Part shown: piece after piece, positions 1 to 8,625 of the stretch
Numbering within the stretch: the stretch's first letter is position 1
How the letters are laid out: the number at the start of each line of letters is the position of its first letter
DNA from: an uncultured Paracoccaceae bacterium
GTDB taxonomy: Bacteria > Pseudomonadota > Alphaproteobacteria > Rhodobacterales > Rhodobacteraceae
NCBI GenBank assembly: GCA_947500825.1
Contig: CANMTR010000010.1
Coordinates: forward strand, 53,243-117,242
Reading direction: 5' to 3'
Length of the DNA: 64,000 nt
Position numbers and translations under genes: made by a program
Notes under the pieces: model-generated
Databases searched by the model: none
What the model saw: the letters and a program-made list of their open reading frames with translations, nothing else
Told to the model about the DNA's origin: nothing

Positions 1-195
1 GAGCGCGGGCCCGTCGGGGCGTGCCAGCGTGGGGATCTTGCCCAGGGGGTTGAGGGTGACGTTGGCGGGATCGGCCGCCAGCGGCGTCTGGCTGGAGGCC
101 CGCAGGCGCACGGCATCTTCCTGCCCGGTCTCGTGCAGGACGACCCGCACCTTGCGGGCGAAGGGCGAGGCGGGGGAGTAGTAAAGGTCCATCAT
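1..195 (-). CDS. Glutathione S-transferase, N-terminal part (cut by window edge)
   Basis: The first 65 codons run off the left edge without a stop. The protein begins MMDLYYSPASPFARKVR and contains NPLGKIPTL, which is the thioredoxin-fold N-terminal domain of cytosolic glutathione S-transferases, with the glutathione-binding S/P loop near residues 7-10. Two adjacent ATG codons (195 and 192) could each be the start, and no strong ribosome site separates them. Family members conjugate or reduce electrophiles with glutathione, but the substrate cannot be judged because the helical C-terminal domain is outside the window. It lies upstream of mtaB on the same strand with only a short gap between, but it reads away from the end of mtaB, so it could be the last gene of that run. 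Confidence 0.8.
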   Translation of the reverse strand, partial: MMDLYYSPASPFARKVRVVLHETGQEDAVRLRASSQTPLAADPANVTLNPLGKIPTLARPDGPAL

Positions 196-231
196 GGGTA
201 GCAAGATAGGGCCGGGAGCGGCGAAGTCCCC

Positions 232-1536
232 TCAGGCGGAGGTGGTGCCCTCGTGGGCCGCGACGAGGCGGCGGCCGTCCCGGGCCGCGATGAGGCGGCG
301 GCCGTCGTGGCCGGCGATGCGGGCCGGGACGATGCGGCCCTCGGGGCGGTCTTCGTCGAAGGCGACTTCGGCGAACTGCTCGGTGCGGCCCATGCGCGGG
401 CTTTCCATGAGCACGCGGTGGGGGCGGCCCACCTGGGCGTCGAGATGGCGCGCCATGGCGGCCGTGCCGGCGGCGCGCAGGCGCGCGGCGCGGTCCTTGA
501 CCTCGCGCCCGTCCACCTGGGGCATGCGCGCGGCGGGCGTGCCGGGGCGGGCGGAATAGGGAAAGACGTGGAGCCAGGTGAGGCCGCACTCCTCCACCAG
601 GGCGAGGCTGTCGGCGAAATGCGCCTCCGTCTCGGTGGGAAAGCCCGCGATGATGTCGGCGCCGAAGGTCATGTCGGGGCGCAGGCGGCGCGCCTCGTCG
701 CAGAAGCGGATGGCATCGTCCCGCCCGTGGCGGCGCTTCATGCGCTTGAGGATCAGGTCGGAGCCGTGCTGGAGCGACAGGTGGAGGTGGGGCATCAGCC
801 GCTCCTCCTCGGCGATGGCGCGCAGGAGCGCCGGGTCGGCCTCGATCGAATCGATGGACGAGATGCGCAGGCGCGGCAGGCCCGGCACGAGGCGCAGGAT
901 GCGGCGGACCAGCTCGCCCAGCCGCGGATGCCCCGGCAGGTCGGCGCCCCAGGAGGTGAGGTCCACGCCCGTGAGCACCACCTCCTCGAAGCCGGTGGCG
1001 GCGAGGCGGGCGATCTGCTCGACCACGACGCCGGCCGGGACCGAGCGGGAATTGCCGCGCCCGAAGGGGATGATGCAGAAGGTGCAGCGGTGGTCGCAGC
1101 CGTTCTGGACCTGAACGTAGGCGCGGGAGCGGGTGCCGAAGCCGTCGATCAGGTGCCCGGCGGTCTCCTTCACCGACATGATGTCGTCGACCTGGACGCG
1201 CTCGGTCTCGCCGGTGAAGTCGGGGGCCATGGCGGCCCAGGTCTCGGGGCGCATCTTCTCGGTGTTGCCGACGACGCGGGAGACCTGCGGCATGGCGGCG
1301 AAGGTCTCGGGCTCGACCTGGGCGGCGCAGCCGGTCACCACCACGCGCTTGCCCGGGTTCTCGCGGGCGAGGCGGCGGATGTCCTGGCGCGCCTTGCGGA
1401 CCGCCTCGGCGGTGACCGCGCAGGTATTGACCACGACCACGTCGTCCAGCCCCGCGCCCTCGGCCAGCTCCTTCATCGCCTCGGTCTCGTAGGCGTTGAG
1501 GCGGCAGCCGTGGTTGGAGAAGACGGGCGCGCTCAC
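232..1536 (-). CDS. mtaB: tRNA t6A37 methylthiotransferase MtaB
   Basis: A radical-SAM methylthiotransferase of 434 residues that adds a methylthio group to threonylcarbamoyl-adenosine 37 of ANN-decoding tRNAs. The N-terminal MTTase domain has the auxiliary-cluster cysteines near 11, 39 and 70 (FSNHGC, NTCAV, VTGCA). The radical-SAM triad is C147, C151 and C154 in [17 protein letters not shown]. The C-terminal region corresponds to the TRAM domain. GTG is taken as the start because it overlaps the dapF stop as GTGA, so the two are translationally coupled; a much longer antisense-like extension of this frame through dapF is a shadow. The last ~20 residues contain a direct repeat, GRRLIAARD / GRRLVAAHE, from a 27-bp DNA duplication. 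Confidence 0.93.
   Translation of the reverse strand: MSAPVFSNHGCRLNAYETEAMKELAEGAGLDDVVVVNTCAVTAEAVRKARQDIRRLARENPGKRVVVTGCAAQVEPETFAAMPQVSRVVGNTEKMRPETWAAMAPDFTGETERVQVDDIMSVKETAGHLIDGFGTRSRAYVQVQNGCDHRCTFCIIPFGRGNSRSVPAGVVVEQIARLAATGFEEVVLTGVDLTSWGADLPGHPRLGELVRRILRLVPGLPRLRISSIDSIEADPALLRAIAEEERLMPHLHLSLQHGSDLILKRMKRRHGRDDAIRFCDEARRLRPDMTFGADIIAGFPTETEAHFADSLALVEECGLTWLHVFPYSARPGTPAARMPQVDGREVKDRAARLRAAGTAAMARHLDAQVGRPHRVLMESPRMGRTEQFAEVAFDEDRPEGRIVPARIAGHDGRRLIAARDGRRLVAAHEGTTSA
255..308. repeat. 27-bp in-frame tandem duplication at the 3' end of mtaB
   Basis: Two adjacent 27-bp copies (255-281 and 282-308) differ at a few positions. They encode the duplicated GRRLxAAxx segment at the MtaB C-terminus. 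The unit is a multiple of three, so the frame is kept. It looks like replication slippage in a tolerant C-terminal tail. Confidence 0.75.
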
Positions 1537-2360
1537 GACGCGGCCTCGACGAAGGCGGGGCTCAGGGTGCCGGAGGCCACGTGGGCGGTTGGCCCGGCCA
1601 TCCAGACGCCGTCCTCGCGCCAGTCGATCAGAAGGTCCCCGCCGTCGAGGGTGACGCGCACGCGCCGCCCCGCGAGGCCGCGCCGGTGGGCGGCCACTAC
1701 CGTGGCGCAGGACGAGGTGCCCGAGGCCAGCGTCAGGCCCGCGCCGCGCTCCCACACGCGCATGCGGATGTGGTCGGGGCCGACGAGGTGGGCGACCTGG
1801 ACGTTGGTGCGCTCGGGAAAGAGGGGGTGATGCTCGTGGGCGGGGCCGAAGGCGGCGAGGTCCACGCCCTCGGCGTCGTCCACGAAGAAGGTGCAGTGCG
1901 GGTTGCCCATGCCGGTGGCCAGCGGCGCGCCGTCGATGGGCAGGGCGTCCACGTCCACGTCGCGGGCCAGCGGGATCTCGCGCCAGTCGAGGAGCGGCGC
2001 GCCCATGTTCACCGCGACGCCGTCCGGGGTCGTCCGGGCGAGGAGGAGGCCGCGATCGGTGCGGAAGGCGACCTCGTCCGCGCCCGTCTCGGACAGGGCC
2101 TCGGCGGCGATGCAGCGGGTGGCGTTGCCGCAGGCGCCCGAGAGCGAGCCGTCGGCGTTCCAGAAGGTGAGGCGGGCATGGGCGTCCGCGTCGTCCTCGA
2201 CCTCGACGAGCTGGTCGAACCCGAGGCCGCGATGCCTGTCGGCCAGGGCGCGGGCGAGCCGTGGCGTCATGGCGGGCGCGCCGCCGCGCCGGTCGATCAC
2301 GACGAAGTCGTTGCCGAGGCCGTGCATCTTGGCGAAGGGATATGGAGCGGAGCGGGACAT
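1533..2360 (-). CDS. dapF: Diaminopimelate epimerase
   Basis: Converts LL- to meso-diaminopimelate for lysine and peptidoglycan synthesis in the cytosol. The 275 residues match family length. The N-terminal half has [13 protein letters not shown] and the first catalytic cysteine, C77, in ACGNATRC. The C-terminal half has [18 protein letters not shown]. There the usual A-C-G-T/S motif with the second catalytic cysteine reads A-S-G-T, so S213 stands where cysteine is expected (codon TCG, read directly from the sequence). A cysteine follows five residues later (C218). I cannot tell whether this is normal for the lineage. The gene overlaps mtaB by 4 bp. dapE and dapD of the same pathway lie 7-10 kb away. 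Confidence 0.93.
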   Translation of the reverse strand: MSRSAPYPFAKMHGLGNDFVVIDRRGGAPAMTPRLARALADRHRGLGFDQLVEVEDDADAHARLTFWNADGSLSGACGNATRCIAAEALSETGADEVAFRTDRGLLLARTTPDGVAVNMGAPLLDWREIPLARDVDVDALPIDGAPLATGMGNPHCTFFVDDAEGVDLAAFGPAHEHHPLFPERTNVQVAHLVGPDHIRMRVWERGAGLTLASGTSSCATVVAAHRRGLAGRRVRVTLDGGDLLIDWREDGVWMAGPTAHVASGTLSPAFVEAAS

Positions 2361-2412
2361 GTCGGGCGCATATAGACATGGGCCGGGGGCGTGAAAAGCG
2401 GCGCCTTTGCGC

Positions 2413-2439
2413 TTGACGGGCCGATTGCGCCCCTTTACC
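2413..2439 (+). promoter_or_regulatory. Possible sigma-70-type promoter of tRNA-Lys
   Basis: TTGACG at 2413-2418 is followed after 15 bases by TTTACC (2434-2439), about 12 bases before the tRNA 5' end. The short spacer makes this tentative. Confidence 0.35.
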
Positions 2440-2451
2440 TCCCCCGCCTGT

Positions 2452-2527
2452 GAGCCGGTAGCTCAGTTGGTAGAGCAACTGACTTTTAATCAGTAGGTCC
2501 AGGGTTCGAACCCCTGCCGGCTCACCA
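2452..2527 (+). tRNA. tRNA-Lys (anticodon TTT)
   Basis: A 76-base cloverleaf with a 7-bp acceptor stem (GAGCCGG at 2452-2458 with CCGGCTC at 2517-2523), discriminator A and an encoded CCA end at 2525-2527. The D-arm is AGCTCAGTTGGTAGAGC-like and the T-arm is GGTTCGAAcc. The anticodon loop CTTTTAA puts TTT at 2485-2487. It sits between divergent dapF and convergent lysE. Confidence 0.97.
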
Positions 2528-2619
2528 TTTCCCTTCACGGTCGAGAGCGAAGACGGCCCGCCGCCTCGTCACGGGCGATGTCGGCCGTTCCGGCAGCGGA
2601 CGCCGCAAGCGGCCACTCT

Positions 2620-3219
2620 TCACGCCCCGAAGCCGAGGATGGGGTAGAGCGAGGCCACCAGCAGGGCGGCCATGGCGACGTTGAAAATCCGAAGCCGGGT
2701 CGCGTTCGACAGCCATTGGCGGATCACCGTTCCCAGCCAGGCCCAGACCGAGATCGCCGGAAAGCTGACGAGGGCGAAGGCGGCGGCCACGACGGCGACG
2801 GACAGGAACGAGCGGTCCGGCGCGTAAAGCGTGACGGCGGACAGGCACATCGCCCAGGCCTTGGGGTTCACCCACTGGAACGCGGCGGCCTGGAGGAAGG
2901 TCATCGGCCGGCTGTCCGGGTCCCGGTCCTGCAGGGGCGCCGCCGTGGCGATCCTGGCGGCCAGCCAGAGCAGATAGCCGACGGAGAGGACCTTCAGCAC
3001 GAGGCCCAGCACCGGCACGGCGTCGAACAGCGCCATCAGGCCCGCGCCGACGAGCAGCGCCATCACCGACACGCCGCCGACGATGCCGAACATGTGCGGC
3101 AGCGTCCGGCGGAAGCCGAAATTCGCGCCGGAAGTCATCAGCATGAGGTTGTTGGGCCCGGGCGTGACCGTGGCGACGAAGGCAAAGCCCGCAAGGGCGG
3201 TGAGGACGGCGAAACTCAT
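2620..3219 (-). CDS. LysE/RhtB-family amino-acid exporter
   Basis: A 199-residue inner-membrane protein with about six hydrophobic helices. The family signature TPGPNN is at residues 19-24. Members export amino acids such as lysine, threonine or homoserine; which one is not evident here. It is transcribed divergently from an Lrp/AsnC regulator starting about 100 bp away, the classic arrangement in which the Lrp protein senses the exported amino acid and switches on the exporter. An inverted repeat, AACATT-N16-AATGTT, lies in the shared intergenic region. Confidence 0.92.
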   Translation of the reverse strand: MSFAVLTALAGFAFVATVTPGPNNLMLMTSGANFGFRRTLPHMFGIVGGVSVMALLVGAGLMALFDAVPVLGLVLKVLSVGYLLWLAARIATAAPLQDRDPDSRPMTFLQAAAFQWVNPKAWAMCLSAVTLYAPDRSFLSVAVVAAAFALVSFPAISVWAWLGTVIRQWLSNATRLRIFNVAMAALLVASLYPILGFGA

Positions 3220-3248
3220 GGCACTTGTCCTTCCGGTAGGTTCGCCGC

Positions 3249-3276
3249 AACATTAACAGGGTGATGACGCAATGTT
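3249..3276. promoter_or_regulatory. Inverted repeat between lysE-like and Lrp genes (possible operator)
   Basis: AACATT (3249-3254) and AATGTT (3271-3276) are perfect reverse complements 16 bases apart, in the AT-richer divergent promoter region. The position fits an Lrp-type binding site. No experimental consensus was matched. Confidence 0.35.
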
Positions 3277-3315
3277 CCGCCCAAGGTGTCGCCCACGGAT
3301 CGGATCGAGCAACGA

Positions 3316-3771
3316 ATGACCGCACTGGATGCCATGGAGCAAAAGATATTGCGGGAGCTGAAGCGGGAGGGGCGGATCAGCAACGTGGCCCTGGCCGAGC
3401 GCGTCGGCCTGTCGCCCTCGGCCTGCCTGAGACGCGTCCAGGAGCTGGAACGGACCGGGGTGATCCGCGGCTACCGGGTCGTCACCGACCCCGAGCGCAT
3501 GGGCCGCGGCTTCGCCGCCTATGTCATGGTCGGCCTCTCCTCCCATACCAAGGCGGCCCAGGAGGGGTTCGAGCGCGCCATGGCGATCGCCCCCGAGGTG
3601 GTCGAGTGTCACAACATCGCCGGGGCCTTCGAATACCTGCTGCGCGTCGAAAGCGCCGACCTCGCCGACTACAAGCGCTTCCACACCGAGGTTCTGGGGA
3701 CGCAGTCCCACGTGAACGCGATCACGTCCTATATCGTGATGGGGTCCCCCAAGGACGAGCGCGCGGCTTGA
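3316..3771 (+). CDS. Lrp/AsnC-family transcriptional regulator
   Basis: A 152-residue protein. An N-terminal helix-turn-helix (about residues 20-42, GRISNVALAERVGLSPSACL) is followed by an alpha-beta RAM effector-binding domain ending in TSYIVM. This is the standard size and layout of Lrp/AsnC regulators, which bind an amino acid and control nearby genes. ATG 3316 is chosen because it gives the normal N-terminus (MTALDAMEQKIL); an in-frame GTG at 3286 would add 10 residues. It is divergent from the LysE-type exporter, its most likely target. Confidence 0.92.
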   Translation: MTALDAMEQKILRELKREGRISNVALAERVGLSPSACLRRVQELERTGVIRGYRVVTDPERMGRGFAAYVMVGLSSHTKAAQEGFERAMAIAPEVVECHNIAGAFEYLLRVESADLADYKRFHTEVLGTQSHVNAITSYIVMGSPKDERAA

Positions 3772-3968
3772 TCGGATCTCCGTCTTGCCTGGAACCGGGG
3801 GGCAACCGTGGGCAAGGGGCGGCTCGGGAGGGGCCGTTCGGGCCGTCGGGAAACGATGTGTTGCGCTTTGCGGGGAATGTCGGCGCCCCGACCTAACCCG
3901 ACCCGACCGCTATATTTCCGCTCCGAGGCGGGGTATCCGCGGACCGTGCCACCCTTGCGGAGAACGAC

Positions 3969-4712
3969 ATGGCGACACGGCGGCAGATCCTGATCGCGGG
4001 GGGCGCGGCGGCGGCGCTGGTGGGCGCTGTGCAGCTTGGCCCGCGGCTGGCGCGGCGGCTGTCGGGGCCCGATTTCGAGCCCTACGGGCCGGTGGAGGGC
4101 TTTCGCCGGATCGCGGGCGGAGACGTCTCGGCGCCCGCGTTCGACCCGTTCGCGGGGCTGTCGGGGCGCGCTGAGATCGCGCCGGACGTCCTGGCGGCGG
4201 TGCGCGGCGACCTGTGCGGCGCGCTCTTCCCCGAGGCGGGGGAGGGTGTGCCGGCGGCGTATTTCACCGACCATTACTGCCCCTATTGCCGGGTGCTGTC
4301 CGACCTTCTGGCCCGGGTGGGGCCGGAGGAGGGGCTGGACCTGCACCACCATTTCACGCCGCTGTTCGGGCGCGCCTCGGACCTGGCGGCGCGGGCGGTC
4401 GTGGCGGCGCGGGCGCAGGGGGGCTTCGCCGCGCTGAACACGCGGCTGACGCAGACGCGGATTTCCGTCACGCCCGCGAGCCTTGCCGAGATCGCCCGGG
4501 CCGAGGGCCTCGACCCCGCGCGGCTGGCCCGCGACATGGAGGGCGGGGCGGTGGAGGCCGCCCTGGCGCGGGACCGGGCGCTGGCGCGGATCTTCGCCTT
4601 TCCGGGCACGCCGGCGCTGGTGGTGGGCGGCACGGTGGTGATCGGCCGGATCGAGGCGCCGACCTTGCGTGACGTGATCGCGGCGGAGCGGGGCCGGGCG
4701 CTGCCCTGCTAG
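3969..4712 (+). CDS. DsbA-family thiol-disulfide protein, exported
   Basis: 247 residues. The N-terminus MATRRQILIAGGAAAALVG looks like a short twin-arginine or uncleaved signal followed by a hydrophobic segment. The thioredoxin-fold part has the redox motif CPYC at residues 104-107 (DHYCPYCRVL) and a cis-proline segment, FPGTPALVVGG, near the C-terminus, both typical of DsbA/DsbG-like oxidoreductases. It probably forms or shuffles disulfide bonds in the periplasm. It stands alone, between an Lrp gene and a convergent EamA exporter, so the client proteins cannot be inferred. Confidence 0.88.
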   Translation: MATRRQILIAGGAAAALVGAVQLGPRLARRLSGPDFEPYGPVEGFRRIAGGDVSAPAFDPFAGLSGRAEIAPDVLAAVRGDLCGALFPEAGEGVPAAYFTDHYCPYCRVLSDLLARVGPEEGLDLHHHFTPLFGRASDLAARAVVAARAQGGFAALNTRLTQTRISVTPASLAEIARAEGLDPARLARDMEGGAVEAALARDRALARIFAFPGTPALVVGGTVVIGRIEAPTLRDVIAAERGRALPC

Positions 4713-4731
4713 GCCGCCCCCGCGCCGCGTC

Positions 4732-5628
4732 TCAGGCCGCCGTGCGGCGGGGCGCGGAGGGGGCGGGGGCCTTGGCGAGCTGGACCGCGAGGATGCCCGC
4801 CATGATGACGCCGACGCCCACGAGGTCGAGGAGGCCCAGGCGCTCGCCCAGCACGACGGCGGCGATGGCCACGCCCAGGAACGGGTTGAGGAAGTGGAAC
4901 GTGGCCGCGCGCACCGGGCCGATGCGGCCCACGAGGACGAACCACGCGAAGGTGGCGAGAAGCCCCGGCACCAGGGTGGTGTAGAGGAAGGCGGCGACGA
5001 GCGGCACCGACCAGTCCACCTCCCACGGCTCGAAGGCCGTGGCGGCGAGGGCGAGGATCGCGGCGCCCACCAGCATCTGCAGGCCCACCACCATCAGCAC
5101 GTTGCCCCCCGAGGACGCGCCCCGGACCGACAGCGTGGCGAGGGTGAGCGCCAGGACGCCCGCGATGCAGTAGGCGAGCCCGACCCCGTCGACCCCGCCG
5201 GAGATGCGGCTGCCCATGATGACGGCGACGCCCGCGAGGCCCATGGCCAGGCCCGCGATCCCCAGGGGGCGCTGCCGCTCGCCCAGGGCCGCCCACCCCG
5301 CCAGCGCCACCAGGAGCGGCATGGTGGAGGCGACGATGGAGGCGAGCCCGGCGTCGATGCTGCGCATGGCGACGAAGTTGAGGCCCAGATAGAGCGCGTT
5401 CTGGCACAGGCCGAAGACGAACGTGGCGCGCCACTGGGCGGGGGTGAGGCGCCAGGACTGGCCCATGGAGCGCGCGATGGCGACCCCGAGCAGGCCGGAG
5501 ACCGCGAAGCGGAGCGCCAGCGCGGTCAGCGGCGGGGCGTCGGCGACGATGAACTTGGCCGAGGTGAAGGCCGAGGACCACATCACCGCGAAGGCGAGGC
5601 CGAGCGCGAGGGAGCGCCAGTCCTTCAC
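4732..5628 (-). CDS. EamA/DMT-family transporter
   Basis: A 298-residue drug/metabolite-transporter-superfamily permease with ten hydrophobic helices in two EamA repeats (first half from about 10-140, second from about 155-285). The start is GTG 5628, which overlaps the stop of the nicotinamidase gene as GTGA, showing operon coupling; a longer frame extends upstream but is a shadow of pncA. Substrates of this family are diverse exported metabolites, and none can be assigned from sequence. Confidence 0.9.
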   Translation of the reverse strand: MKDWRSLALGLAFAVMWSSAFTSAKFIVADAPPLTALALRFAVSGLLGVAIARSMGQSWRLTPAQWRATFVFGLCQNALYLGLNFVAMRSIDAGLASIVASTMPLLVALAGWAALGERQRPLGIAGLAMGLAGVAVIMGSRISGGVDGVGLAYCIAGVLALTLATLSVRGASSGGNVLMVVGLQMLVGAAILALAATAFEPWEVDWSVPLVAAFLYTTLVPGLLATFAWFVLVGRIGPVRAATFHFLNPFLGVAIAAVVLGERLGLLDLVGVGVIMAGILAVQLAKAPAPSAPRRTAA

Positions 5629-6224
5629 AGGCGCACCCCGGCCCGCTCCATGGCGCGGGTGGCGGCGGCCTCGGAGCCGTCCGCGTCGATGGCCCGGCAG
5701 AGGTCGCGGCGCACGGCGACCTCGAAGCCCAGGCGGGCGGCGTCGAGGGCGGAGAACTGAACGCAGAAGTCGAAGGCGAGGCCCGCGAGCGTCAGCCGCT
5801 CGATCCCGCGGGCCTTGAGATACCCGTCGAGCCCGGTGGGCGTCTCGTGGTCGTTCTCGAAGAAGGCGGAATAGCTGTCGACGCCGGCGCGGAAGCCCTT
5901 GCGCAGGATCAGGTCGGCGTCGGTGCGCAGGCCGGGCGCGAACTCCGCCCCCGGGCTGCCCTGCACGCAATGGTCGGGCCACAGGACCTGGGGGCCGTAG
6001 GGCATCTCCACCACGTCCATCGGCGCGCGGCCCGGATGCTCGCTGGCAAAGGAGGAATGGCCAGCCGGGTGCCAGTCCTGCGTCAGGATCACGGCGGAAA
6101 AGCCGTCCATCAGGGCGTTGATGCCGGCGACCACCGCGTCGCCCCCGGGCACGGCGAGGGCGCCGCCGGGGAGGAAGTCGACCTGGGTGTCGATGACGAG
6201 AAGGGCGTGGGTCGCGTCGGGCAT
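5625..6224 (-). CDS. pncA: Nicotinamidase
   Basis: Hydrolyses nicotinamide to nicotinate for NAD salvage. The 199-residue isochorismatase-fold protein has the catalytic triad D12 (LLVIDTQVDF), K109 (ILRKGF) and C154 (FDFCVQFSA), and metal ligands D50, H52 and H85 (TQDWHP; WPDHCVQ). ATG 6224 is preferred over an in-frame ATG at 6251 because it follows a GAGG site and gives the usual N-terminus. It is coupled to the downstream EamA exporter by a 4-bp overlap. Confidence 0.94.
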   Translation of the reverse strand: MPDATHALLVIDTQVDFLPGGALAVPGGDAVVAGINALMDGFSAVILTQDWHPAGHSSFASEHPGRAPMDVVEMPYGPQVLWPDHCVQGSPGAEFAPGLRTDADLILRKGFRAGVDSYSAFFENDHETPTGLDGYLKARGIERLTLAGLAFDFCVQFSALDAARLGFEVAVRRDLCRAIDADGSEAAATRAMERAGVRL

Positions 6225-6303
6225 GGGACCTCGGGGATCGGGCGGACCCATCCTGCGGCCCGAAGCGGCGCCGTCAAGGCGCGGGATCGTGGCGGGGTGC
6301 GGA

Positions 6304-6325
6304 GGGGGTATTTGCGAAAGGGTGA
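6304..6325 (-). repeat. Dispersed intergenic motif (copy 1)
   Basis: On the minus strand this reads TCACCCTTTCGCAAATACCCCC. A closely similar intergenic string occurs on the plus strand at 43829-43850. Both sit beside gene ends, which suggests a small dispersed genomic repeat. Confidence 0.4.
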
Positions 6326-6342
6326 CGGAGGCGGGCGGGCGA

Positions 6343-8613
6343 TCAGCCCCGACGGGTGCGCTTGACCTTGCGCTCCTTGGCCTTGCCCTTCGCCTTGGCC
6401 TTGGCCTTCTTGTGGCGGGGCGGGGGGCCGCGGCGGGTGCGGGAGCGGCCCGGCGGCAGCCGGTCCCCCTCCACGTCGAGAAGGTCGAGGACGAGGCCGC
6501 CGGAGACGGGCACGGCCTCGGCGATGCGGACGGTGACGCGGGCGCCCAGGCCGATGACGCGGCCCGAATCGGCCCCCATGAGCGTCTGGGCCTCGCCGTC
6601 GTGGTGGAAGAACTCGCCGCCCAGCGCGCGGACGGGGACGAGGCCGTCGGCGCCGGTCTCGTCGAGCTTGACGAAGAGGCCGAAGCGCTGGACGCCCGCG
6701 ACCCGGCCCGTCATCTCGGCGCCGGTGCGCTCGGAGAGGTAGGCGGCGAGGTAGCGGTCGGTGGTGTCGCGCTCGGCCACCATGGAGCGCCGCTCGGTGG
6801 CCGAGATCACCTCGGCCGTCTGGGCGAGCGCCTCGACGTCGGCGGGCGAGAGGCCGTCGGCCCTCGGGTCGGGGCCCCAGCCATGGGCGGAGACCAGCGC
6901 CCGGTGGACGACGAGGTCGGCGTAGCGGCGGATCGGCGAGGTGAAGTGGGCGTACTGCTTCAGCGCCAGGCCGAAATGCGACAGGTTCTCGGGGCCGTAA
7001 TAGGCCTGGGTCATGGCGCGCAGGGTCGACATGTTGATGAGCTCGTCGAACTCGGTGCCCTGGGACTGGGCCAGCAGGCGGTTGAGGTGGACGGTGTGCA
7101 GCACCTGCCCCTTGGGGAGCTGGAAGCCCGACGCCTCGGCGACCTCGCGCAGGGCCTCGAGCTTCTCCGGCGACGGCTCCTCGTGGACGCGGTAGAGGAG
7201 GGGCTGGCGCTTCGCCGCCAGGGTCTCGGCCGCGGCGACGTTGGCGAGGACCATGAACTCCTCGATCAGGCGGTGGGCGTCGAGGCGCTCGGTGAAGGCC
7301 ACGGACGCGACGCGGCCCTCGTCGGAGAGGACGATCCGGCGCTCGGGCAGGTCGAGGTCGAGCGGCTGGCGGCGGCCCCGCGCGGCGCGGAGCGCGCGGT
7401 AGGCGGCGAAGAGGGGGTGGATCACCGTCTCGGCGAGGGGCGCGGCGCGACCCGAGGCGTCGCCGTCCTCGGCCGCCTGGGCCTCCTCGTAGGAGAGTGA
7501 GGCGGGCGAGCGCATGAGGCCGCGGTGGAAGGCGTGGGAGAGCTTGTTGCCCTCGGCGTCGAGGACCATGCGCACGGCGAGGCAGGCGCGGTCCTCCCCC
7601 TCCACCAGCGAGCAGAGGTCCGCCGAGAGCGCCTCGGGCAGCATCGGCACGACGCGGTCGGGGAAGTAGGTGGAATTGCCGCGCTTGCGGGCCTCGCGGT
7701 CGAGCTCGGAGCCGGGGCGGACGTAGTGGGCCACGTCGGCGATGGCGACCCACAGGACGTGGCCGCCCGGGTTGGCGGGGTCGTCGTCGGGCTGGGCCAG
7801 CACCGCGTCGTCGTGGTCGCGCGCGTCGGAGGGGTCGATGGTGACCAGCGGCAGATCGCGCAGGTCGGTGCGGTCCCCGAGCGGCACGGGCTCGGCCGCC
7901 TCGGCCTCGGCCACGGCCGCGTCGGGGAAGAGGTCGGGGATGCCGTGCTGGTGGATCGCGATGAGGGAGACGGACCTGGGCGCCGAGGGATCGCCCAGCC
8001 GCTCCAGCACCCGGGCGCGGGGCAGGCCCATCCGGTCCTTGGAGGCGCGCTCGGCCTCGACCAGCTCGCCGTCGCGGGCGCCGTTCGCGTCCGCCGCGCG
8101 GACCTGCCACTCGCGGTCGCTGCCCTTGTCGATGGGCACGATGCGGCCGCCGTCGGACTCGGCGCGGAAGATCCCCAGCATCCGCATGGCGGTGCGGTTG
8201 AGCTTGCGGATCAGCCGGCCCTCGTAGTGGTGGGCCTCGTCCGTGACGCGGGCCAGGCGCAGGAGCACCCGGTCGCCCGCGCCCAAGGCCGCGTCGCTGC
8301 GCCGCTCGACCATGAGGATGCGCGGCTCGGGGCCCTCGCCGCGCCACTCCATGGGCCGGGCGAGGAGGTCCCCGTCACCGTCGGGGCCGGTGATCTCGCA
8401 CACGGAGACGGGGGGCAGCGTCTCGGGGTCGCGGTAGGTCTTCTTGCGCTTCTCGAGATGGCCCTCCTCCTCCAGCTCCTTCAGGAGGCGCTTGAGGTCG
8501 ATGCGGTCGGCCCCCTTAAGGCCGAAGGCGCGGGCGATGTCGCGCTTGGCCGTCTGGGTGGGATTGTCCGCGATCCATTGCAGGATCTCGGCCTTGGAGG
8601 GGATCTGTGCCAT
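6343..8613 (-). CDS. rnr: Ribonuclease R
   Basis: A 3'-5' exoribonuclease of 756 residues that degrades structured RNA. It has an N-terminal winged-helix region (about 1-70), cold-shock/OB domains, the RNB catalytic domain with acidic residues D260, D266, D268 and D269 in TIDPSDARDHDDAV, an S1 domain (about 625-715) and a very basic lysine-rich tail (KKAKAKAKGKAKERKVKRTRR), as expected for RNase R rather than RNase II. The preceding gene on this strand is a GNAT gene 12 bp upstream of the start, so they are likely co-transcribed with dapE. Confidence 0.95.
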   Translation of the reverse strand: MAQIPSKAEILQWIADNPTQTAKRDIARAFGLKGADRIDLKRLLKELEEEGHLEKRKKTYRDPETLPPVSVCEITGPDGDGDLLARPMEWRGEGPEPRILMVERRSDAALGAGDRVLLRLARVTDEAHHYEGRLIRKLNRTAMRMLGIFRAESDGGRIVPIDKGSDREWQVRAADANGARDGELVEAERASKDRMGLPRARVLERLGDPSAPRSVSLIAIHQHGIPDLFPDAAVAEAEAAEPVPLGDRTDLRDLPLVTIDPSDARDHDDAVLAQPDDDPANPGGHVLWVAIADVAHYVRPGSELDREARKRGNSTYFPDRVVPMLPEALSADLCSLVEGEDRACLAVRMVLDAEGNKLSHAFHRGLMRSPASLSYEEAQAAEDGDASGRAAPLAETVIHPLFAAYRALRAARGRRQPLDLDLPERRIVLSDEGRVASVAFTERLDAHRLIEEFMVLANVAAAETLAAKRQPLLYRVHEEPSPEKLEALREVAEASGFQLPKGQVLHTVHLNRLLAQSQGTEFDELINMSTLRAMTQAYYGPENLSHFGLALKQYAHFTSPIRRYADLVVHRALVSAHGWGPDPRADGLSPADVEALAQTAEVISATERRSMVAERDTTDRYLAAYLSERTGAEMTGRVAGVQRFGLFVKLDETGADGLVPVRALGGEFFHHDGEAQTLMGADSGRVIGLGARVTVRIAEAVPVSGGLVLDLLDVEGDRLPPGRSRTRRGPPPRHKKAKAKAKGKAKERKVKRTRRG

Positions 8614-8625
8614 GGCCGGAATCTA

